This document shows positions 44,656 through 53,564 of a stretch of DNA of 64,000 bases, piece by piece. The stretch's first letter is position 1. The number at the start of each line of letters is the position of its first letter. Source of the DNA: Dyadobacter subterraneus (lineage in GTDB: Bacteria > Bacteroidota > Bacteroidia > Cytophagales > Spirosomataceae); the NCBI RefSeq assembly GCF_015221875.1, contig NZ_JACYGY010000002.1:1115573-1179572 (forward strand), written 5' to 3'. The position numbers and the translations under genes were made by a program. The notes under the pieces were generated by a model. The model ran no database searches. It was not told the DNA's origin and was given only the letters and a program-made list of their open reading frames with translations.

Positions 44656-45837
44656 ATGCTGTTAAAAACTATGTTCCCAGCTCCGCCAATCCGTATGGAT
44701 CTTTTTTCCATCGTTATATTACTTGGTATTGTCCAGGGAATACTTCTTTCGTATTTTTTTATATCAAATAGTAAAGGCAACCGGCTTCCAAATCTTCTGC
44801 TTGGAATTTTGTTACTAGGCTTATCCTTGATTATCACGGATGTATGGCTGGGTTATACCAATTACATGTTTAAAGTGGTTTGGCTTGTCGATACTACTGA
44901 ACCAATAAATCTCCTGCTAGCTCCGCTAACGTATCTGTATATCAAAAAAGCGATTAGTAATCAGGATTTTAAGAATCGCGACTGGCTTCATTTTATTCCG
45001 TTTGGTACATATCTGATTTACATGGCTTTACTGGTTTATCCACAAAGTGCCGAATATAAATACAACGCAAATGTGGATGCTTTTCATCCTGAAATGAACA
45101 GAATTTCGGCCGATATGTATGGCGAACACTGGATGTTTTTACTAAAACGGCATATTAGTGACTTCACTTTTTTGAGCATGTTCAGTTATGATATTGCCGT
45201 TTTCGTCATGCTGAAAAAGGCTTATGATAAAATAGGATACTCATTTTTTACGCGTGAGAAAACAGCCTTATCCTGGTATCGGAGATTTCATTTACAACTT
45301 GTTACACTGGTTCTTGCTTTTTTGATCATCCGAATTTCTTTTAACAGTGATCTCGGAGACCATATTATTGCTGCTTTGATCACGCTGATTATTTATGCAA
45401 CAAGCTTAACGGTATTTAGCAGATCTATGTTTTTTCAGGAAAACAATACGAGAGTTGTCAAAAAGTATGAAAAATCGTCTTTAACCGAAGAACTCCAAAC
45501 TTCCACTTTGAAAAAGCTGGAAGAGATCATGAAGACTGAAAAACCTTTTCTGGATGCAGGATTTTCTATGCCCGCTTTGGCAAAACGACTTGGTATTTCC
45601 ACGCATCATTTATCCCAGATTTTGAATGAAGAACTGGGACAAACTTTTTTTGATTTCCTCGCTTCACACCGGATTGCAGAAGCAAAAGTTTTGCTTTGCG
45701 CGGAAGATAGCAGCTATATAAAGATTGAAGAAATTGCACAAATGGTGGGTTACAATTCCAAATCCGCCTTCAACACTGCATTCCGGAAAAATACGGGATT
45801 GACCCCATCAGAATTCAAAAAACAAAGCGTAAAATAG
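44656..45837 (+). CDS. Membrane-anchored AraC-family transcriptional regulator
   Basis: This 393 aa protein has about seven N-terminal membrane helices (DLFSIVILLGIVQGILLSYF, LLLGILLLGLSLIITDVWLG and others). A cytoplasmic AraC-type double helix-turn-helix follows (FSMPALAKRLGISTHHLSQI, then IKIEEIAQMVGYNSKSAFNTAF and FRKNTGLTPSEFKKQ). Membrane sensing coupled directly to DNA binding is a known Bacteroidota arrangement. Starts at 44656, 44671 or 44695 are possible; MDLFSIVILL at 44695 looks most like the family. It lies 108 bp before an acyltransferase gene that it may control. Confidence 0.88.
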   Translation: MLLKTMFPAPPIRMDLFSIVILLGIVQGILLSYFFISNSKGNRLPNLLLGILLLGLSLIITDVWLGYTNYMFKVVWLVDTTEPINLLLAPLTYLYIKKAISNQDFKNRDWLHFIPFGTYLIYMALLVYPQSAEYKYNANVDAFHPEMNRISADMYGEHWMFLLKRHISDFTFLSMFSYDIAVFVMLKKAYDKIGYSFFTREKTALSWYRRFHLQLVTLVLAFLIIRISFNSDLGDHIIAALITLIIYATSLTVFSRSMFFQENNTRVVKKYEKSSLTEELQTSTLKKLEEIMKTEKPFLDAGFSMPALAKRLGISTHHLSQILNEELGQTFFDFLASHRIAEAKVLLCAEDSSYIKIEEIAQMVGYNSKSAFNTAFRKNTGLTPSEFKKQSVK

Positions 45838-45913
45838 ATTTTTTTGATGTTCTGATCTATCGGGAAGAACGTCTGACTGATACGCACATGCTTCTCAGGG
45901 CTCAGCAAGGGGG

Positions 45914-45921
45914 TAATTTTG
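45914..45921 (+). promoter_or_regulatory. -7 promoter element for the acyltransferase gene
   Basis: TAATTTTG matches TAnnTTTG, 25-32 bp before the ATG at 45946. The upstream box is only TTC at about 20 bp. Confidence 0.45.
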
Positions 45922-45945
45922 GCTATCAATTAAAAAAATAGTCAA

Positions 45946-47151
45946 ATGAAAAATCCAATTTTAAACCAGCCGCAAATTTCTCCAATACGCCGTTACGATC
46001 TTGACTGGCTAAGAGTAATCGCTTTTCTGATCCTGATTTTCTTTCATGTCGGGATGTTTTTTAATTCCTGGGGATGGCATATCAAAAACAATGAAATCAA
46101 TTCTGCAATCGAGTTGCCGATGCGCTTTACGAGTATGTGGCGGATGGCACTTTTGTTTATGATTTCGGGAGCAGGTGTGTATTTTGCTTTGGAAAACCGG
46201 AGTTCAAAATCCTTTCTTTCGGAGCGATTTATCAGAATTTTTATTCCCTTGCTTTTTGGGATGTTTGTAATTGTTCCGCCGCAGATATTTTTTGAAAGAT
46301 TAACACAGGGTGAAACATATTCCTACGGAGAATTTTACAAAACGGTTTTTCAATTTCATTCCTATCCTCACGGCAATTTCAGCTGGCACCATTTGTGGTA
46401 TCTGGTGTATATTTTCTTTTATTCTTTACTGACTTTGCCGCTGTTATTATTTATAAAGAAACGTCCGCAAATGACTGCGAAATGGGCGAAATTTTTCCGT
46501 AATCCTTTTGCGTTGATTGTTATACCCGTTATCTGGCATTTTATCGGCGAAAAGTTTTTGGGTGAAAGATTTCCAAACACAAACAACCTTGTTCACGACT
46601 GGAACAATCATTTCCATTCCCTGACTTTATTTATCTGCGGATTTATTTTATGTACGCAGACAGCTTTTTGGGAAACACTGGTTAAATACAGAAAACTAAC
46701 TCTGGGAATATGGATAGTGCTAACAACTATTCTGTATTCAGTTTACTGGTTAAGCGACAGAGAATTACCAGCCTGGGAATGGATGTTTTATTCAATAATC
46801 CGCACTACAAACGCCTGGTGCGTCCTGTTGTCATTTTTTGGATATGCCTATTTATATCTGCAATTCACAAACAGATTTCTCAAATACGCCAATGAAGCGG
46901 TTTATCCGTTTTACATTTTGCACCAGACTGTCATTATTTGTCTGGCTTATCCGTTGATAAATTCTGTCTTGCCAATCTGGCTGAAATTTATTTATCTCGC
47001 AGTTACCACATTTCTGGTATGTCTGGTACTTTACCATTTCCTGATCAAACGGTTTAACTTTTTACGCTTTCTTTTTGGATTGAAAACAATAAAAAGGAAA
47101 ACAGAAGACGTTGGTCAGGAAATCGAAATTCCTATTTCTTCAAGATCTTGA
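45946..47151 (+). CDS. Acyltransferase family 3 membrane protein
   Basis: This 401 aa polytopic membrane protein transfers acyl groups to cell-surface or periplasmic molecules. It has about ten helices. Family features are RRYDLDWLRVIAFLILIFFHVGMF, with the conserved Arg and His, the segment FMISGAGVYFALENRSSKSFLSERFIRI split across two helices, and HLWYLVYIFFYSLL. The layout resembles OpgC/MdoC-like enzymes. The acyl donor and acceptor are unknown. Its 3' end overlaps the convergent OmpA gene by 20 bp. Confidence 0.85.
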   Translation: MKNPILNQPQISPIRRYDLDWLRVIAFLILIFFHVGMFFNSWGWHIKNNEINSAIELPMRFTSMWRMALLFMISGAGVYFALENRSSKSFLSERFIRIFIPLLFGMFVIVPPQIFFERLTQGETYSYGEFYKTVFQFHSYPHGNFSWHHLWYLVYIFFYSLLTLPLLLFIKKRPQMTAKWAKFFRNPFALIVIPVIWHFIGEKFLGERFPNTNNLVHDWNNHFHSLTLFICGFILCTQTAFWETLVKYRKLTLGIWIVLTTILYSVYWLSDRELPAWEWMFYSIIRTTNAWCVLLSFFGYAYLYLQFTNRFLKYANEAVYPFYILHQTVIICLAYPLINSVLPIWLKFIYLAVTTFLVCLVLYHFLIKRFNFLRFLFGLKTIKRKTEDVGQEIEIPISSRS

Positions 47152-48709
47152 ATTCTACGCGCCGGTTTGTCTGTTGGCCTTCCGGCGTATCATTTTTAGC
47201 AACCGGCATGGTTTCTCCATATCCTTTACTCGCCACGCGATCCGGTTCAATACCTTTGCCGATCAAATGTTCACGCACCGCATCAGCACGATCTTGTGAA
47301 AGTTTAAGGTTGGCCTCATTGCCGCCAATATTATCCGTATGTCCGCCGATTTCAATAAACAATTTTTTATTCTCATTCATCGTAATCGCTATACGATCCA
47401 GTTCCGGGAAGGATTCTGTGTTAAGTGTCGCCTTGCCAAAAGCGAAGAAAATGTTGTTCAAACGAACAATTTGTCCTTCTTCAATCGGGATTAATTTTAA
47501 TGATTTGTTTGAAATTTCCTTATAGTTTTTCCCTTTTCCGGTTGTTGTCGAATCTGTTAAATCGACACTTTCTCCTTCGGCGATAAAATTCGGTGCAACG
47601 GCACGCATACTATATTTTTGACCGTACGGAAGTACGATTTTATATTCCCCTGTCACTGGATTTGTAGTCGCTGTACCTGCTTCTTCACCATCCGGCAAGG
47701 TTTCGTAAATAATGGTAGCCTCTATCGGTTTACCCGTTTTTGAATCAATTACTTTACCGCTGATCATGACCACAGGATCAGATGTAGGCAAATTAGGCTG
47801 TGCTTTTGCAGTATCGCCGGGAACAGGTTTTGGCTGCAAATTGTATCTCACCACATCACCTTTTCCTTCCGTGTCTTTGAAAGAAATCATGTAAGCATAA
47901 TCACCAGCAGCGGAAATGGTGTAGTAAGCGTCATAACCATCGGTATTGATAGCAGGACCAAGATTTACCGGTCGGCTCCATCTTTTCCAGGATTTGTCGA
48001 TGCGTTTGCTGTAATAAATATCATTACTTCCCTGGCTTCCTTTCCGGTCGCTGGAAAAATAAAGGGTTACACCGTCGGGAGCAAGAAATGGTGTTGTTTC
48101 AGTAAAATCTTCTGTATTTATTTCCGGGCCAAGATTCATCGGCTTAGTCCAGGTTCCGTTTTTTTGTTTAAAACTCACATACAGATCATCAACTTTGCTA
48201 TTCTTTTTTTCACTGAACGACATCACCAACGATTTTCCGTCTGTCGACAAATAACCGCAATCAAACTGCCCTTTACTTATTTTAGCATAGTTCGGAATAT
48301 CAATTTTATTTGGAACAGACCAGCCTTTGGCAGTTTTTTTACTCATAGAAAATCCACGTGTTTCGTAAACGCCGGCTTTGTAAGCACCTTTGATCAAAAG
48401 TGTATTTCCGTCAGGTGTTATGCTGTAAAGACTGTTATATTCTTCCTTATTCAAAGGAGATGGCAATCTGCGCGCCGGCGTCCATTTTTCGTTTTTCAGT
48501 TCAGAAAACCAGATATCCTGACTGCCTTTTGTCCCGTTTGTATTTTGCGGATGACTGATCCTGGAAAAATAAATCGTTTTGCCGTCAGGAGAAATAATCG
48601 GGGCAATTTCATTGAATTCCGTATTAACCGTTTTACCAAGATTTTCCAACTGAGCCCAGACCGGCGAAATCATCAGCGCAGAAAATATAAAAAGCAGAGG
48701 GAGACGCAT
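47132..48709 (-). CDS. OmpA-family outer-membrane protein with PD40/WD40-like repeats
   Basis: This 525 aa exported protein has a signal peptide (LPLLFIFSALMISPVWAQ), five or so PD40 beta-propeller blades (APIISPDGKTIYFSR, YSITPDGNTLLIKG, TTPFLAPDGVTLYFSSDRKG), a carboxypeptidase-regulatory-like segment (MISGKVIDSKTGKPIEATI) and a C-terminal OmpA domain that binds peptidoglycan (IGGHTDNIGGNEANLKLSQD, GYGETMPVAKND, NRRVEF). This layout is common among Bacteroidota gliding/T9SS-associated proteins such as PorE relatives. It overlaps the convergent acyltransferase gene by 20 bp. Confidence 0.85.
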   Translation of the reverse strand: MRLPLLFIFSALMISPVWAQLENLGKTVNTEFNEIAPIISPDGKTIYFSRISHPQNTNGTKGSQDIWFSELKNEKWTPARRLPSPLNKEEYNSLYSITPDGNTLLIKGAYKAGVYETRGFSMSKKTAKGWSVPNKIDIPNYAKISKGQFDCGYLSTDGKSLVMSFSEKKNSKVDDLYVSFKQKNGTWTKPMNLGPEINTEDFTETTPFLAPDGVTLYFSSDRKGSQGSNDIYYSKRIDKSWKRWSRPVNLGPAINTDGYDAYYTISAAGDYAYMISFKDTEGKGDVVRYNLQPKPVPGDTAKAQPNLPTSDPVVMISGKVIDSKTGKPIEATIIYETLPDGEEAGTATTNPVTGEYKIVLPYGQKYSMRAVAPNFIAEGESVDLTDSTTTGKGKNYKEISNKSLKLIPIEEGQIVRLNNIFFAFGKATLNTESFPELDRIAITMNENKKLFIEIGGHTDNIGGNEANLKLSQDRADAVREHLIGKGIEPDRVASKGYGETMPVAKNDTPEGQQTNRRVEFKILKK

Positions 48710-48808
48710 TTTTTGTCAGAGAATATGGTGTGTTTTTTATAAAAGAAAAACGAAATTTTTACTTCCCGTCTTGAAATACAACGATTTATCTTGCCGCTTA
48801 TTTTCTTT

Positions 48809-49357
48809 TCAATTTTTGTAAAATGCTTCCATTTTTTCGAGAAGTTCAGGAGCATTATCGGCAACCAGAAGTAATTCCCGGTTTTCAATATGTAAAAATC
48901 CTTCTTCAACTGTCTTGTCCAAATGAGCCAGGAGATGATCGTAAAAGCCATTGATATTTAAAAGCCCGATCGGACCTTTAAATATTTTTAACTGCGACCA
49001 GGTAAGTATTTCAAATAATTCATCCAGTGTTCCAAATCCGCCTGGTAAAGCAATGACGCCATCTGATAATGAAACCATTTTCGCTTTACGCTCATGCATG
49101 GTTTCGACAAAATGAAGTTCGGTCAGAGTTTTATTTGCCACTTCCAGCTGTGCCAGAAAATTTGGAATAATTCCCGTTGCAGACCCTTCATTTTCCATCG
49201 CGCCATCCGAAACACGGCCCATCAGCCCCATATTTCCGCCGCCATATATCAGTTTGATATTTTTCTTTGCCAGCTCCCGGCCAAGTTCATAAGCTTTTTC
49301 ACTGTAAATGGCCTTTGAACCAAAATTTGAACCGCAGTAAACTACTATGGATTGCAT
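48809..49357 (-). CDS. LOG-family nucleoside 5'-monophosphate phosphoribohydrolase
   Basis: This 182 aa Rossmann-fold protein of the TIGR00730/LOG family cleaves N6-modified AMP or related nucleotides to base and ribose 5-phosphate. Signature motifs are CGSNFG near the start, YGGGNMGLMGRVSDG and the catalytic PGGFGTLDELFEILTW. Plant LOG enzymes activate cytokinins; the bacterial role is usually unclear. It starts 27 bp after mpl on the same strand, so the two are probably co-transcribed. Confidence 0.9.
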   Translation of the reverse strand: MQSIVVYCGSNFGSKAIYSEKAYELGRELAKKNIKLIYGGGNMGLMGRVSDGAMENEGSATGIIPNFLAQLEVANKTLTELHFVETMHERKAKMVSLSDGVIALPGGFGTLDELFEILTWSQLKIFKGPIGLLNINGFYDHLLAHLDKTVEEGFLHIENRELLLVADNAPELLEKMEAFYKN

Positions 49358-49383
49358 TTTTTCTAATTTAAAGACGGCAATAT

Positions 49384-50766
49384 TTATTTAAGGATCCTTT
49401 CTGCCAGTAACTTGAAATCAAGTTCTCCAAAAGTTCCGGAGCTCATTAATAGCAAATTGGTATTTTTCCATTCCTGCTCTTCCAGGAAATCGACCAGTTT
49501 TTTGCTATCTGTAAACACATTCAGATCTTCTCTTTTGAAAGCTTCCCGAATATCCGATTCTGTTATCGGTTCCAGTCTTTTATGTTCTAACGTCAGAGGA
49601 TTGTAATAAACGATCGCAACATCCGCTGCATTCATTTTTCTACGGTATTGTTTCAAAAATGTTTTGTTCAAACTGCTGAAAGTATGTAGTTCGGCAGCGG
49701 CAATTAATTTACGATCCGGAAATTGTGCTTTTACAGCAGCTGTTGTGGCTTCAACTTTAGAAGGCGCGTGGGCAAAGTCCCTGTAAATATTTACATTATC
49801 ATTACTTCCAAGCAATTCCATACGTTTTGAAGCACCTTTAAACGACTGGATTGCGGTATAAAATGCTTCGTCAGTAAGGCCCAATCTTTCGCAAATTGCT
49901 TTGGCGCCACTGATGTTTTTCATATTATGTTCACCAAAAATCAAAACAGGTATATCTCCATTTTCTATGGTTATCAGGAAAGTATTACCGTTTTCAATTT
50001 TGTAAGGATGCGCCTCATACGGAACACTTACTACATCAGCACGCTCTTTTTGACCAATTACATCCAGCATATCGTCAGTTTGATCAAAAACAATAGCACC
50101 TGCTTTTGGAATGGAATCCGCAAGCAGTTCAAATTGTTTTACGTAAGATTCCCAGGTCGGGAAAACATTGTAATGATCCCAGGCAATACCGCTGATAAGT
50201 GCCATATGCGGCTGGTAATGCATGAATTTTGGTGTTCTGTCCAGCGGTGATGTGAAATATTCATCTCCTTCAATGACAATAACGGGAGCATCATCAGAAA
50301 GTTTCACCATATTTTCAAAACCTTCTATCTGAGCACCAACCAGATAATTGAAAACACGTTTGTTGAAATTCAGAACATGCAGAATCATGGAAGTGATAGT
50401 TGTTTTACCATGACTTCCGGCAATAACAACGCGCTGTTTGTCGACGCTTTGTTCAAAAATATATTCAGGATATGAATAAACTTTAATACCCAATTCCTGT
50501 GCTTTTTTTAATTCAGGATTATCTTCTCTTGCATGCATTCCTAAAATCACTGATTCAAGATCAGCCGTAATTTTTTCCGGGAACCAGCCTGTTTCGGCTG
50601 GCAAGAGATTGTGTTTTGCCAGGCGGCTGACCGATGGCTCATAAATTTCGTCATCGGATCCGGTAACGATGTAGCCTTTTTGGTGTAATGCAATGGCAAG
50701 ATTGTGCATAACGCTCCCGCCTATGGAGATGAAATGTATTTTTCTGGATGAAGTATTCTGACTCAT
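49384..50766 (-). CDS. mpl: UDP-N-acetylmuramate:L-alanyl-gamma-D-glutamyl-meso-diaminopimelate ligase (Mpl)-like
   Basis: This Mur-ligase family member, 460 aa, re-attaches recycled tripeptide to UDP-MurNAc in peptidoglycan recycling. Features are the N-terminal UDP-binding HFISIGGSVMHNLAIALHQ, the ATP P-loop AGSHGKTTITSMI, the metal/ATP region VIEGDEYFTSPLDR, AWDHYNVFP, and the C-terminal DFAHAPSKVEATTAAVKA. SVMHNLA in the first motif, rather than MurC's GMSALA, favours Mpl over MurC. The LOG gene follows after 26 bp. Confidence 0.88.
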   Translation of the reverse strand: MSQNTSSRKIHFISIGGSVMHNLAIALHQKGYIVTGSDDEIYEPSVSRLAKHNLLPAETGWFPEKITADLESVILGMHAREDNPELKKAQELGIKVYSYPEYIFEQSVDKQRVVIAGSHGKTTITSMILHVLNFNKRVFNYLVGAQIEGFENMVKLSDDAPVIVIEGDEYFTSPLDRTPKFMHYQPHMALISGIAWDHYNVFPTWESYVKQFELLADSIPKAGAIVFDQTDDMLDVIGQKERADVVSVPYEAHPYKIENGNTFLITIENGDIPVLIFGEHNMKNISGAKAICERLGLTDEAFYTAIQSFKGASKRMELLGSNDNVNIYRDFAHAPSKVEATTAAVKAQFPDRKLIAAAELHTFSSLNKTFLKQYRRKMNAADVAIVYYNPLTLEHKRLEPITESDIREAFKREDLNVFTDSKKLVDFLEEQEWKNTNLLLMSSGTFGELDFKLLAERILK

Positions 50767-50869
50767 TATTTATTATCGTAATGGCTGATTAGAAGCGAAG
50801 TTAACAAGAATTGATCTTTGGGCAAATGACAGATGAAATGCAGCTGGTAAAAATAGTCAAACCTGAATA

Positions 50870-50908
50870 GAAAAAGCGGCTATCCGTTTTTACGAAAGCC
50901 GCTTTTTC
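50870..50908 (-). terminator. Terminator of the glycosidase-like T9SS gene
   Basis: GAAAAAGCGGC / GCCGCTTTTTC arms with an additional paired inner segment, 17 bp past the stop codon at 50926. Confidence 0.82.
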
Positions 50909-50925
50909 TAAATAATTTGAAACAA

Positions 50926-53205
50926 TTAACCTCTTTTCACAAATTTCTGAGTTTCCTGAGAACCACTCGTATGAACGAGCCTCAGGACATATGCTCCGGG
51001 TGTAAGTTGGCTCACATTAATTTCTGGCCCTGCCTTATTATCGGATTCATATATTACGGCTCCGGACAGGTTAATAATTTGTACTTTGTCAATTTTACTC
51101 CAATCGTCGGCTGTGATGGTCAATTTGTTCACGGCAGGATTTGGATAAATAATTGCCAGATTTCCTGTTTCAAATATTACGCTCTGAATGCGGCTGTAAG
51201 CATAGGATCCGTCATTGTCAATCATTTTTAACCGGTAGAGATTTTCTCCGTTTAGGGGCTGTGCATCAGTAAAAGAATATTTTGAAAGCGTTTGATTTGT
51301 TTCACCATTTGCTTTTACAGTTCCCAAGGTTTCCCAGCTTTTTCCATCAGTACCGTGCTCGATATCGAATCGGTCGCTGTTTACCTCCATGGTAGTTGCC
51401 CAATTTAACAAAGCTGTTTTTTCTGATTTTGTTGCTGTAAAACTGGTTAAAGTTACGGGTAGGGGATCTCCAACTGCAAGTGATGTTGTAGCTATTTTAG
51501 CGCTGCATCCGTCACGATTGGTTTTTACGGTATATACATAATTTCCATTCGCCGACGGAGCTTGAATTTCAATAGATGATCCGGTTTTATTGATCGCGCC
51601 CTCACCATTCCAGGTATATTTTACGTCATCGCACTCTCCGCCGGCACAATTTACGGACAGCGTAGTTGTTTTTCCTGCCGCAGGTTTATCATCAGAAGTC
51701 GCGGCCTGGATAGTAAAAGTACAAGGCAGTAAATTATTGCTGTCCCAAAGATTATCCCAATAGCCATCGTCTGACATTTTAAATGACTTAGGAAGAGCAT
51801 CTGTGCTTGCCCAGTTTGCACCACCTGTATCGTTCCATTGCTGAAAAAGGTTTTTATCGGTAAAAACGGTAGGGAAAATGTTAATAGGTACAGAAGCAGC
51901 GCGTTTCGGAGCTTTATAATTTCTTCCAACATATTGGGCTTTAATCAATGCCAGTGCAGGAGCAAGCTGGTTCATCGCGTCGTCAGAATAGTACATTGCC
52001 AGATGAATATAGTCCGCACCATGTTTGTAACCTCTCGGCATCCACTCGTATGGGATATTCCAATTAATTCCAGATCCGCTCGACTGTTCTCCCAAATCTT
52101 CCGGATCAAATTCGATTGCTGCTATTTTATCCGGATTTGTTCCTTTAAGCACATCCAGCGCTAATATTTTTTTCTGAAGATCATATTGATTTGTTCCATC
52201 AGATGTATATATCCCATCTGCCAGTTCCAATGCCAGAGGCAGCGTACTATTATGAAGGTGCGACAAATTTCCCTGCGGTGTACCGAAATCAGAAATAAAA
52301 TAAAGAACTTTTATAGAAGGACTATGGCTTTTTACAATATTGTAAAAACCCTGGAATTTTTTCAAAAGCCCCCAGCCGGCAAAACGATGTAAATCTCTTC
52401 CCATGTCAGAATTATAATTTCCGTCAGTAGGCTGGGAAGCTGAACTTATGTTAACTTTTTGATTTCCCCAAGTGGCCACGGTTTGATTTGGGAAACGAAG
52501 CGGCAAGAATTTGGTTCTCCATGATTCCAAAGCTTTTTGTTCAAAAAAGCCCGGATCGGGCCCGGAACTTCCGCTGTTGAATGGAATAGCATATTCCTCT
52601 GCAGGGCTGTTGCCCATTTCAACATATAACAACTTCGGATAGTAATCTTTAATTTGCGTAAGGACATCATCCACAAAGGCGTTAAACCGGGTTTGTGCAT
52701 AATCCGAAAAAATAGAAGGACAGGTATATGCAATTTCTGATCGCACCAATGCTCCGTATTTAGTTTGTGCAACATCGGAACTGCCAAAGTAAGTATCATT
52801 CCAGTATCCGGCGCGTTGATACGGAAAGTGCAGTGCAAACTTCATCCCGGGCTTTAACTCAGTAAGCGCTTTTACTGCTGCTATCATTTTTGCACGTTGA
52901 TAATTGCCGGGAGTTGGCTCATATTGATTCCATTCAATGTGCAGACGAACCGCGGTAACGCTGGCATCCTGACCGTTGTATGTTAAGTTGGCAAACCTTT
53001 TGATGTAGACCCACTGATCGCTATTGATGCCGTTAGCCTCGTCCTTACTAAACCCGTAGCCAGTTGTATTCAATATAATTTCGGGTTGCGCCAAAAGTTT
53101 TGAATTACAAATGCCAAGGACAAAAAGAATGCCTAAAACAGTTTTAAGAATTTTTTCTAACCTTAAAGAGTAAATACTTAAAGTTGAGTAGTGTTTTCCG
53201 TACAT
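50926..53205 (-). CDS. Secreted glycoside hydrolase-like protein with T9SS sorting domain
   Basis: From ATG at 53205 this 759 aa protein has a long-n-region signal peptide (ILKTVLGILFVLGIC, cleavage near LLAQ). A TIM-barrel-like domain of about 430 residues follows, resembling clan GH-A glycosidases (VRLHIEWNQYEPTPGNYQ, MKFALHFPY, LLYVEMGNSPAEEYAIP as the possible acid/base strand, AAIEFDPEDLG as the possible nucleophile strand). Then come an Ig/PKD-like unit with paired Cys, a fibronectin-like segment (LNWATTMEVNSDRFDIEHG) and a T9SS type A domain starting at IIYPNPAVNKL. The GH family is not identified and the catalytic residues are guesses. Confidence 0.72.
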   Translation of the reverse strand: MYGKHYSTLSIYSLRLEKILKTVLGILFVLGICNSKLLAQPEIILNTTGYGFSKDEANGINSDQWVYIKRFANLTYNGQDASVTAVRLHIEWNQYEPTPGNYQRAKMIAAVKALTELKPGMKFALHFPYQRAGYWNDTYFGSSDVAQTKYGALVRSEIAYTCPSIFSDYAQTRFNAFVDDVLTQIKDYYPKLLYVEMGNSPAEEYAIPFNSGSSGPDPGFFEQKALESWRTKFLPLRFPNQTVATWGNQKVNISSASQPTDGNYNSDMGRDLHRFAGWGLLKKFQGFYNIVKSHSPSIKVLYFISDFGTPQGNLSHLHNSTLPLALELADGIYTSDGTNQYDLQKKILALDVLKGTNPDKIAAIEFDPEDLGEQSSGSGINWNIPYEWMPRGYKHGADYIHLAMYYSDDAMNQLAPALALIKAQYVGRNYKAPKRAASVPINIFPTVFTDKNLFQQWNDTGGANWASTDALPKSFKMSDDGYWDNLWDSNNLLPCTFTIQAATSDDKPAAGKTTTLSVNCAGGECDDVKYTWNGEGAINKTGSSIEIQAPSANGNYVYTVKTNRDGCSAKIATTSLAVGDPLPVTLTSFTATKSEKTALLNWATTMEVNSDRFDIEHGTDGKSWETLGTVKANGETNQTLSKYSFTDAQPLNGENLYRLKMIDNDGSYAYSRIQSVIFETGNLAIIYPNPAVNKLTITADDWSKIDKVQIINLSGAVIYESDNKAGPEINVSQLTPGAYVLRLVHTSGSQETQKFVKRG

Positions 53206-53564
53206 ATGATTAAACGTATGGTATGTAATTTGACATCGCAGTTTAAACATACTACATTCTCGTAGAATTTATACTATCAATGTAATTCTTACTTTACGTT
53301 TAAAACCAATATTTAGATGGCAATTTTTGAGGAATTGGAAAAAAAGGGCCCGTTTTAATTCTTTTTGTTTGAATAGTACAATGAAATATTCTATTTATTC
53401 AAAAATAATTTTTTCTATTTCGATTAAAAAAATAGAAAAATTATTAAACGGTAGCAGTATACTGATGAATATTGTTATGAAGGTTGGCGTTCATAGAATG
53501 AATTGTGTCAAAATAAGAAGTAACTTGAGTTGTCAAAACTGAGGTATTTCCCATTCCGGTATTA
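53206..53564. other. Intergenic region without recognisable gene
   Basis: This 359-bp stretch is markedly AT-rich. A short plus-strand open frame (53327-53542) has Lys/Ile/Ser-rich composition and no start context, and is treated as chance. No clear promoter, hairpin or RNA gene was found. Confidence 0.5.

Noticed and set aside
48164..48742. 192-codon plus-strand open frame opposite the OmpA/PD40 gene
   Set aside because: Phe/Arg/Ile-rich shadow of a clearly coding minus-strand gene with PD40 blades.
53327..53542. 71-codon plus-strand open frame in the AT-rich gap
   Set aside because: Lys/Ile/Ser-rich composition, no promoter or start context, and no recognisable domain. Such frames arise by chance in AT-rich DNA.
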